The translations under genes and the position numbers were made by a program. A stretch of 6,513 nucleotides of DNA. It comes from Crocinitomicaceae bacterium. GTDB taxonomy: Bacteria; Bacteroidota; Bacteroidia; Flavobacteriales_D; Crocinitomicaceae. Shown here piece after piece: positions 1 through 5,856 of the stretch (positions within the stretch are counted from its first letter, which is position 1; every line of letters starts with the position of its first letter). The notes under the pieces are model-generated. The model saw nothing but the letters and a program-made list of their open reading frames with translations, was not told the origin of the DNA and did not search any database. The stretch spans positions 1 to 6,513 of the forward strand of contig DQTF01000072.1 of the NCBI GenBank assembly GCA_015662935.1, in the 5' to 3' direction.

Positions 1-1759
1 GTGCATCTCGTGGCTCATAGACAGTCATACCGTTAGCATCTAACCCAAGTTTCCCTTCTAAATAGGATTGGGAAATTACTCCAGTAACAACTCCAAGAGG
101 ATGATTACTTCTTGGTTGATTTGCTTCTGCTAAATTTGTTGGGTATAAATTATGTTGATCAGTATATTCTGGCTTCTCAGGATTATCCGCTGGAAACGTA
201 TGCATCCAAGTATGAGGTAAAGTGTGTTCTCTACTATAACCTGTTGCTGACCAATCAAAAGGGTCGCTAAATACAATGTTCTCTCCAGAATAAGCACATG
301 TTACAACAGACTGACCATTAATTGTATCTCTAATTTCAAAATCAGACATCATTGTTTGCTTGTACAAGAAATAAGAAATGAAAGTATGTGGATTCACAAG
401 AGTAGATAAATCCGTAATCAATGAAGCTGATTGAGAATTAATTGCTCCATAATAAGCTCCTATATTAGCACCTAGACTTGTTGTGTTTCCGGTTGCAGGA
501 GAAGAAGTTAAATAATTTTCAAAACCACCTTGTCCATTAAAAGCATAAACAGCAAAATAATAATCTTGATTTGCAATGATTCCTCTTGGAGTAAAAGAAG
601 TTCCTGCTCCAATATATGCAACTGTAGCATCTCCAATAACATCACCTCTCATATAAGATGCTCCATCAACAGGAACTCCTGTAATTGCAGATCCATTCTT
701 CCAAAGAACTACATATTTAGTTGCTCCAGTTCCAGCAGTATATTGACCTCCTAATGTATATGCTTCTAGTACAGGAAAAGTTAAAGCTGTAGCGTTTGCA
801 GTTGGTTCTGAAGAAAGATTATCAGTACCTGCTCCTTCAAAATTGATTATGTATGGATTTTCATCGGTATCATTTGATGCAATTTCGATTGCTGCGAAGT
901 GAGAACCAGCTCCTGAAGCTGCATAATTAACAGTAAAAGCTTGAGTTGCACCACCTGCAATTGTTGTAGCAGTGATATTAGATGAAAAATCTGCTGCATT
1001 TGCTCCGGTAAAGGTACTTCCAGAAATAAGTAAATCGGTAGAACCTAAATTCTCGATAACAACATTCGTAACGACTGTATTACCAACAAAGTAATTACCA
1101 TTATGTAATACTGTCGAACCTTCTACCAAAACATTTATTTCAAATGCCGGAGCAACGTAAGGCACAATATCATTTAAATCTCTGGGAACAATTTGATAAT
1201 TCGTATTGTATTGCCCAACAAGTGCGGTAATAGTAACAGGCCCTGTTGGAATTGCCGTCCCTGCAATATTTGTTGAACCATTAATTCTTACATCAAGTAA
1301 ATTAGTACCATCCGTAACTTGCACTGTACTATTACCTCCTGCAAAAGCGCCTGTTGTTGTGAAAGTAACATTTTGAATTTCTATTAATTGAGATTCCAAA
1401 GGCTCTCCAACAGTTGGGATAGGAATTTGCAATGGTGTTGGCTGCACAATAGCTTGACCATGATTGACCATGCTTGCTACAGTTGAAACTTCTAACAATC
1501 CTGAAAATTCAACTAGAGGGCCTGTGATTGTAACAGAATCACCTCTCACAGCACCTGTTACTGGGCCACCATAACCTGCAATACCAGCAGTGTTATCTTG
1601 CATATATCTGATCTGACCAAGTTCAGCTCCATTTGTAACAACACCTGTTACAGTTACCGTTTGACCTAAGCCAAAAGTTCGAGCATTTGCTATATCCGTT
1701 TGGGCATTTAAGCCTAGCGTAAAAGCAACTACTGAAACGATTAAAATTATTTTTTTCAT
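1..1759 (-). CDS. Extracellular endonuclease I family nuclease, mosaic multidomain, C-terminus cut by window edge
   Basis: The minus-strand frame is open from ATG at 1759 to the left edge: 586 codons plus one base, no stop, so the gene is partial. It should hydrolyse extracellular DNA or RNA with a single metal ion. Residues 1-20 (MKKIILIVSVVAFTLGLNAQ) are a signal peptide. Residues about 28-203 look like two OB-type units: the first contains VTVTGVVTNG and GDSVTITGPLVEF, the second runs from LESQLIEIQNVTF to YQIVPRDLNDI. Residues about 207-312 resemble a choice-of-anchor-D domain (ENLGSTDLLIS, GANAADFSS, IASNDTDENPYIINFEGAG). Residues about 314-425 are fibronectin-III-like. The endonuclease I core follows: R510-E511-H512 (YSREHTLPHTW), QHNLYPTN with H536 and N537, RSNHPLG, and YEPRDA at the edge. 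By family analogy E511 and N537 bind the metal and H512 is the general base. It lies 25 bp downstream of the receptor gene and is probably co-transcribed. Any T9SS tail would lie outside the window. Start chosen because the signal peptide begins there. Confidence 0.9.
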   Translation of the reverse strand, partial: MKKIILIVSVVAFTLGLNAQTDIANARTFGLGQTVTVTGVVTNGAELGQIRYMQDNTAGIAGYGGPVTGAVRGDSVTITGPLVEFSGLLEVSTVASMVNHGQAIVQPTPLQIPIPTVGEPLESQLIEIQNVTFTTTGAFAGGNSTVQVTDGTNLLDVRINGSTNIAGTAIPTGPVTITALVGQYNTNYQIVPRDLNDIVPYVAPAFEINVLVEGSTVLHNGNYFVGNTVVTNVVIENLGSTDLLISGSTFTGANAADFSSNITATTIAGGATQAFTVNYAASGAGSHFAAIEIASNDTDENPYIINFEGAGTDNLSSEPTANATALTFPVLEAYTLGGQYTAGTGATKYVVLWKNGSAITGVPVDGASYMRGDVIGDATVAYIGAGTSFTPRGIIANQDYYFAVYAFNGQGGFENYLTSSPATGNTTSLGANIGAYYGAINSQSASLITDLSTLVNPHTFISYFLYKQTMMSDFEIRDTINGQSVVTCAYSGENIVFSDPFDWSATGYSREHTLPHTWMHTFPADNPEKPEYTDQHNLYPTNLAEANQPRSNHPLGVVTGVISQSYLEGKLGLDANGMTVYEPRDA

Positions 1760-1784
1760 ATTTTAAAGTTTAGTTGATTTATTA

Positions 1785-4514
1785 TTAAAATTGGAATCCA
1801 ACAGAAATATTGAATCGAAGCCCCTGCCCCATAAAAACTCCAGCAGAGTTCGCATCAAAACCAGTTCCATTTCTATTATTTGTTGCGTCAGAAATATAAA
1901 ATGAATTTAAGACGTTAAATACATTACCTCTAAGACTTAAACTTGTTTTTTCAAATTTGAACCTATAACCAGCATGAATACTCATAAGTCCATATGAAGG
2001 AATTATCCATGACTCTCTACCCCCATTAGCACCTGTTAAGTTAAATGGATTGAAATTACTATAGTAACGATCGAAGAATGTGTACTTAACCTTGATATAA
2101 CCTCTTTTTATTGGAGAATACCTAATGGCACCTGCATAAGTAGATTGAGCAGCATCACCAACATGCACTCCTTTTGCATCAAAAGTAAATTTGGTTCCAA
2201 CAACATCAATTGTTTCACTTGATTGCCAAGTCCAATCTCCAATACTAGCCATTCCTTCTAAGGTTAAATTTCTAAATATTCTATAAGAAATATCTAATTC
2301 TGCCCCCATGTGCAATGCATCCATTCCATTCACATTTGCACGAACAAATTCTGTCGGATCATTAGGGTCTGGAACTAAGACACCAAAAGGGAAAGGTTTA
2401 TTTTTCCATATGGTATAATAACCATTTAAGTTTGCACTCACTTTTTTACTTCTAAAACCATAACCTGCTTCAAAAGCGTAAATGTTCTCATTTTGAATTT
2501 CGACGTAAAATTCGTTGGTATTATTATCAACGACGTTGCTATATTGAGGAGTTCTACTTAAATAGCCAACATTAACAAATACGTTAGATTTCTCTGTCAC
2601 ATTAAAGTTTACACCAGCCTTTGCTGTACCACCCATTTTCCAAATCCACCCTGTGTTATCATATTCTAAATCTTCCGTGGTACGTGTTATAACTTGTCCG
2701 TTATAATTCACGGTATCATTGTAACCTATTTCTACTAAAGAATCTCCAACTTGTAATGTTTTTTTCTTAAAATAATCTACCCCCCTATATCCATTAGCTA
2801 CACCAGAAAGATTGATAAATCCAGTCCATCTACCATAAGAATATTCAGCTTGTCCAAAAGCACCTGCCCATTGTACGAAACCATCCCGGTGATTTTGATA
2901 CGGTTTAGATGCATCTGATATCTTGTCACCTACAACTTTCATTTGTGTGTCAGAGTTTTGATCTGTTGTACTCACAAAATAATCCCCCCCTAATAAGTTT
3001 TTTATCTCTACAAAGTGAGTTCCTTTGTACCATCTGTAATCAAGACCACCCGCAATTTTCCATTTTTCATTTGCTTTATAGTCGAATTGAGAAAGAGCTC
3101 CAATCCACATATGATTATTTACAGATGCACTTAATATTTGAGAAGACTTTAATGCTGTAGGATCATATAAAGGGTCAGCTGTTGAATAAACAGTTCCAAA
3201 TAAAGTCTTCCATTGATTATTATATTCTATTTGATTCCAGTTAATTTGACCTGCAGAATCACGAACTATTGTTGAAGAAGAGCCATAGTATCTTTGTCCT
3301 CCACCTCTACCAATAGATACGTATGCAATATTGGACCAGGAAAGTTTTTTATTTACCCTCCAAAAATCTTTCAATGTAATTTGCGGTTTATGAAACTGAT
3401 TCAATCGCTCATTCATTAAGGTCTTTTTTCCTGTTGCACTATCTGTATAATATCCCCAATGTTGATTATGTCTTCTTCCATAATCCATATTGGCTGTATC
3501 AAAATCTGTCACACCATTTTTTCTGGCGTAATCAGAATCCCAATATTCTAATTGTTGATTGTAGGATCTTTGTCCGTGCTTTTGTGGAGCACCAAATCCG
3601 CTTAATGATAAAACGTGATTCCCTAATTTCTTTTGTACTTTCAAATAATAAAAAACTCCTTGCGTATTTAATCCATCTACCCAACCTTTTCCTTGTTTGT
3701 AGGATCCTGCGAATAAAATTCCCCATCCTTTTTTCAAGGTTCCGGACTTGTAAGACAAGGACGTTCTTAAAAAGGTTCCTGTACCAAATTCTTGTCGAAC
3801 TTTAATCTCTCTTTTACCACCTGTCTTCTGTGTTAAGATATTCATTGTACCACCAACAGAAGGCAATGCTAATTTAGTTGCACCCAATCCTCTTTGCAAT
3901 TGCACTTGAGATGTAATCGCATCTAATCCAAACCAGTTTGACCAATACACCCAACCATTTTCCATGTCATTCACAGGAACACCATCTATCATTACTCCAA
4001 CATTTCGTTGGCTAAATCCACGTATAGTAATTCTTGCATCTCCATCTCCACCACCTTGTTGTGTTGCGTGAACGCCTGGTTTTGAATTTAAAATCATTGG
4101 TAAATCTTGAGAACCCAATTCTTCTGTAATTTCCTTTTTACCGATTGTACTAACTGCAACTGGTGTTTTTCTATCTTGAGCTAAATTACCAATCACGTTC
4201 ATTTCTTCAATTTCTTGACTCCCACCAAGTAAAACCTCATAAACAAAATCTGCTTGATCAATGTTGAGTTTCACTTTGACTGAATCAAAAGATATCATGG
4301 TGATTAGCATTTCATATTCTCCAAATGGAACATCTTTAATGATATAATTACCATCGAGATCTGATATTGCTCTATGCTTTGGAGATAAAATAACTTTAGC
4401 ACCAACAACTGGTTGTTTTGCTGCATTATCTATCACCTTACCACTCACCGTAGCTGTTTGTGAAAAAGAGAATAATGAAGTAGTTAAGGTTATAAGAAAG
4501 AGGATTGATTTCAT
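1785..4514 (-). CDS. TonB-dependent outer-membrane receptor with carboxypeptidase-regulatory-like N-terminal domain
   Basis: This 909-residue protein is a complete TonB-dependent transporter, which takes up a large or scarce ligand across the outer membrane using TonB-ExbBD energy. Residues 1-19 form a signal peptide ending SFSQ. Residues about 22-97 are a carboxypeptidase-regulatory-like beta-sandwich (VSGKVIDNAAKQPVVGAKV, DLDGNYIIKDVPFGEYE). IEEMNVIG at about 102-109 sits where a TonB box is expected. The plug spans about 112-229, with the conserved segments RITIRGFSQRNVGVMIDGVP and LPSVGGTMNILT. The rest (about 236-909) is a 22-strand-type barrel, rich in alternating and aromatic residues, ending in an aromatic residue (VGFQF). 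Length is normal for the family. No SusD-like gene is adjacent in the window, so it looks like a stand-alone receptor rather than a glycan SusCD pair. The ligand is not recognisable; the nuclease downstream makes nucleic-acid products or an associated nutrient a reasonable guess. The coding strand carries G-runs of 7, 6 and 5, unusual in this AT-rich sequence. Confidence 0.95.
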   Translation of the reverse strand: MKSILFLITLTTSLFSFSQTATVSGKVIDNAAKQPVVGAKVILSPKHRAISDLDGNYIIKDVPFGEYEMLITMISFDSVKVKLNIDQADFVYEVLLGGSQEIEEMNVIGNLAQDRKTPVAVSTIGKKEITEELGSQDLPMILNSKPGVHATQQGGGDGDARITIRGFSQRNVGVMIDGVPVNDMENGWVYWSNWFGLDAITSQVQLQRGLGATKLALPSVGGTMNILTQKTGGKREIKVRQEFGTGTFLRTSLSYKSGTLKKGWGILFAGSYKQGKGWVDGLNTQGVFYYLKVQKKLGNHVLSLSGFGAPQKHGQRSYNQQLEYWDSDYARKNGVTDFDTANMDYGRRHNQHWGYYTDSATGKKTLMNERLNQFHKPQITLKDFWRVNKKLSWSNIAYVSIGRGGGQRYYGSSSTIVRDSAGQINWNQIEYNNQWKTLFGTVYSTADPLYDPTALKSSQILSASVNNHMWIGALSQFDYKANEKWKIAGGLDYRWYKGTHFVEIKNLLGGDYFVSTTDQNSDTQMKVVGDKISDASKPYQNHRDGFVQWAGAFGQAEYSYGRWTGFINLSGVANGYRGVDYFKKKTLQVGDSLVEIGYNDTVNYNGQVITRTTEDLEYDNTGWIWKMGGTAKAGVNFNVTEKSNVFVNVGYLSRTPQYSNVVDNNTNEFYVEIQNENIYAFEAGYGFRSKKVSANLNGYYTIWKNKPFPFGVLVPDPNDPTEFVRANVNGMDALHMGAELDISYRIFRNLTLEGMASIGDWTWQSSETIDVVGTKFTFDAKGVHVGDAAQSTYAGAIRYSPIKRGYIKVKYTFFDRYYSNFNPFNLTGANGGRESWIIPSYGLMSIHAGYRFKFEKTSLSLRGNVFNVLNSFYISDATNNRNGTGFDANSAGVFMGQGLRFNISVGFQF

Positions 4515-4526
4515 GATTTACAAGTC

Positions 4527-4560
4527 AAAAAAAGAGGCCGAAAATTGCATCGACCTCTTT
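4527..4560 (-). terminator. Rho-independent terminator-like hairpin between lamin-tail gene and receptor gene
   Basis: Read on the minus strand, AAAGAGGTCG (4560-4551) pairs with CGGCCTCTTT (4540-4531) across a 10-nt loop, giving a 10-bp stem with one G-U wobble, followed by a run of seven T (4533-4527, partly shared with the stem base). On the plus strand the wobble becomes a C-A mismatch, so the structure is best on the minus-strand transcript. It starts 18 nt after the stop codon of the lamin-tail gene and ends 12 nt before the receptor ATG, so no promoter fits between it and the receptor gene. It is either a partial terminator that lowers downstream expression or a processing or stabilising 3' structure. 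Confidence 0.75.
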
Positions 4561-4578
4561 GTATTAATAAAAATTGTA

Positions 4579-5535
4579 TTACTTAACAATAATTCTTTTG
4601 GTAATTACCTCACCATTCTTAGATGTTAACTTAACAAAGTAAACACCTTTATAAGCATCCATTGAAAGCTTAACGATTGATTTAGAATTGTTATTGATTA
4701 CTTTCACATTTTGTCCTAACGAATTCACAACGTTAATTGTTGTAAAATCATTAATTCCTTTGATATAGAAATATCCGTTTGATGGATTAGGGAAAATAGA
4801 AACATTATTCAATGATATTTCATTCACAGCTAATGGATTACACCCACAATCATGAGAACCTAAAGACTCCCAATTACCATATGTCATACCATTAATATCA
4901 ATAACTGCTGGTATAGAATCATACTCTGCCAAAGCATTGAATGAAGTAATTACAGGATTTGTAACACCTTTCAATACAGTAGACTTACGGATTAAAGAGT
5001 GATCTTTCGTTAACTCGTCCCCAGGCCCATTGTAAGGAGCTGTAGATGTCCAAGCTGAACCTGGATCTTCACCGATTTTACCAAAAACATCTACCAATAC
5101 CCAACTTCCAGGTGTATTTGCTACTCCTTTAGCCAAAGCAACAGCATCATTACCATTCCAATAAAATGCATTCGATGTATTGTAGTCTGGACAATAGTAA
5201 CCATCAGTTCTAATTTGCAAAGAATCCCAAATCGGAGCATTTTGTCCTGTACCAAGTGGATCTGTTTTATCAAGTGTTGCAACGTAAACATCATATGCAG
5301 CAACAGTTCCTGTCAATTGAATTGCGTTTGCACCAGTTGCAGTTGTCGAACCATTAGAATAACGAATCACAACATATTGACTTAAATCAATAGGGTTGGC
5401 TGTAGGATTATAAATCTCTAAAGCCTTATTATTACTCCATCCCTCTACGTATTCAGAAATAAATAAATCTGAACAATCTTGAGCGAAAGTCATTGAACCT
5501 ATTACGGTCGTTAAAATTAGTAGTGTTTTTTTCAT
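4579..5535 (-). CDS. Exported lamin-tail-domain protein with T9SS type A C-terminal sorting domain
   Basis: This 318-residue protein has no catalytic signature; it looks like a secreted binding or adhesion module. Residues 1-19 (ending MTFAQ) are a signal peptide. Residues about 21-232 form a lamin-tail (LTD) domain of the Bacteroidota type: DLFISEYVEGWSNNKALEIY, the NPT..PIDLSQYVV strand, WNGNDAVALAKG, VDVFGKIGEDPGSAW, DHSLIRKSTVLKGV and ESLGSHDCGC. A short linker leads to the T9SS type A sorting domain at residues 243-318, with SIFPNPSNG at its start, the NSLGQ turn, KGVYFVKLTS and the terminal KRIIVK. The tail directs export through the type IX system and surface attachment or release. It is the first gene of the leftward set, behind the candidate promoter and a leader of about 200 nt, and is followed at once by a terminator-like hairpin, so it may be the most strongly expressed of the three. 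LTD modules are frequent on secreted nucleases and phosphatases, which fits the nuclease gene two positions downstream. The exact ligand is unknown. Confidence 0.93.
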   Translation of the reverse strand: MKKTLLILTTVIGSMTFAQDCSDLFISEYVEGWSNNKALEIYNPTANPIDLSQYVVIRYSNGSTTATGANAIQLTGTVAAYDVYVATLDKTDPLGTGQNAPIWDSLQIRTDGYYCPDYNTSNAFYWNGNDAVALAKGVANTPGSWVLVDVFGKIGEDPGSAWTSTAPYNGPGDELTKDHSLIRKSTVLKGVTNPVITSFNALAEYDSIPAVIDINGMTYGNWESLGSHDCGCNPLAVNEISLNNVSIFPNPSNGYFYIKGINDFTTINVVNSLGQNVKVINNNSKSIVKLSMDAYKGVYFVKLTSKNGEVITKRIIVK

Positions 5536-5560
5536 ACTTATTATTTTGGGGGTTGATAAA

Positions 5561-5574
5561 TTACTTGTTTACTT
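5561..5574. repeat. 14-bp direct repeat, copy near the lamin-tail start
   Basis: The plus strand reads TTACTTGTTTACTT, matching 13 of 14 bases of the copy at 5640-5653; on the minus strand the shared sequence is AAGTAAACAA-R-TAA. The copies are 79 bp apart, within the predicted leader of the lamin-tail gene. Function unknown; chance is possible in AT-rich DNA. Confidence 0.4.
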
Positions 5575-5639
5575 AGAACGAAGACGAATAAATATTACAG
5601 AACGTTGGGATAACCAATTAGAAAGACCCCATGTTACTT

Positions 5640-5653
5640 TTATTTGTTTACTT
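5640..5653. repeat. 14-bp direct repeat, upstream copy
   Basis: The plus strand reads TTATTTGTTTACTT, partner of the copy at 5561-5574 with one difference (C to T at the fourth base). Both copies have the same orientation. Confidence 0.4.
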
Positions 5654-5681
5654 CATTAACTTAATTCAAATTATGTTCTAC

Positions 5682-5734
5682 ATCAACTGTGGTTTTAGCT
5701 TTTTCTAGAGCCTCTAGGACAACACAGCTATGAT
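5682..5734 (-). promoter_or_regulatory. Inverted-repeat structure at the predicted 5' end of the lamin-tail leader
   Basis: In the minus-strand transcript ATCA and CTGTG (5734-5731, 5727-5723) can pair with CACAG and TGAT (5691-5687, 5685-5682), with a small asymmetric internal loop. Inside lies a 13-bp palindrome, CTAGAGGCTCTAG (5717-5705), which can form a 5-bp stem with a 3-nt loop. TAGCT (5730-5726) can instead pair with AGCTA (5699-5695), so an alternative fold exists. There is no T-run, so it is not a classical terminator. It might stabilise the mRNA 5' end or be a cis-regulatory leader; it matches no riboswitch class that I recognise. Confidence 0.35.
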
Positions 5735-5740
5735 TCTGTA

Positions 5741-5748
5741 CAAATATA
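5741..5748 (-). promoter_or_regulatory. Candidate Bacteroidota -7 promoter box (TATATTTG) for the leftward operon
   Basis: The minus strand reads TATATTTG here, an exact match to the Bacteroidota sigma-A -7 consensus TAnnTTTG. No good TTTG element is found 17-23 bp upstream; the best is a weak TTA about 23 bp away, inside the palindrome. Transcription would start near 5737-5734 and leave a leader of about 200 nt before the lamin-tail ATG at 5535. A weak -33 element together with an adjacent palindrome suggests a regulated promoter. This rests on sequence match alone. Confidence 0.5.
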
Positions 5749-5760
5749 CGACAAAAATCT

Positions 5761-5779
5761 AATACTTATATTAAGTATT
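5761..5779. promoter_or_regulatory. 19-bp palindrome, candidate operator at the -33 position of the leftward promoter
   Basis: AATACTTA (5761-5768) and TAAGTATT (5772-5779) are perfect inverted repeats around a 3-nt spacer TAT. The centre at 5770 lies about 25 bp upstream of the centre of the minus-strand -7-like box, so a bound dimer would cover the -33 region. Size and symmetry fit a site for a dimeric regulator, but the sequence does not match a regulator box I can name. AT-rich palindromes also occur by chance in DNA of this composition. Confidence 0.4.
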
Positions 5780-5856
5780 TATTAACATTCCATGACTATT
5801 TTAAACAATTCATATCAAAAGCATCAATATTTTCTACATTTAGAAAAAAAAAGATA

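Larger units (their letters stand above)
5536..5856. other. Divergent intergenic region, 321 bp
   Basis: No coding frame with a credible product is visible here. The region contains, from right to left, an A-rich ribosome-binding stretch before the peptidase ATG, a 19-bp palindrome, a minus-strand -7-like box, an inverted-repeat structure just downstream of the predicted start point, and a pair of near-identical 14-bp direct repeats in the leader of the lamin-tail gene. It must hold the promoters of both divergent transcription units. No tRNA, CRISPR or insertion-sequence ends were seen. Confidence 0.85.

Noticed and set aside
530..754. Plus-strand frame of 74 codons, Ser/Ile/Asn-rich
   Set aside because: It lies wholly antisense to the nuclease gene, whose frame gives convincing domains. 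The low-complexity composition is what antisense reading of an AT-rich gene produces.
2909..3160. Plus-strand frame of 83 codons
   Set aside because: Antisense to the receptor barrel, with no recognisable domain and no start context.
3434..3805. Plus-strand frame of 123 codons and an overlapping minus-strand frame (3532-3726)
   Set aside because: Both overlap the in-frame, well-conserved receptor sequence and have compositions typical of shadow frames.
1785..4514. SusC-type glycan importer
   Set aside because: The receptor has the regulatory-like N-terminal domain that SusC proteins share, but no SusD-like lipoprotein gene lies next to it in the window, and the flanking genes are a lamin-tail protein and a nuclease.
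5121..5303. Minus-strand frame of 60 codons within the lamin-tail gene
   Set aside because: Out of frame with the lamin-tail domain, which is continuous through this stretch; the Met/Leu-rich product has no family resemblance.
5761..5779. Fur or PerR box reading of the palindrome
   Set aside because: The half-site AATACTTA does not match the GATAAT-type Fur repeats or the TTATAAT-type PerR half-sites closely enough to name a regulator.
5835..5842. TACATTTA as a plus-strand -7 box for the peptidase gene
   Set aside because: It lacks the final G of TAnnTTTG, has no TTTG element upstream, and would leave a leader of only about 8 nt. Too weak to list as a promoter.
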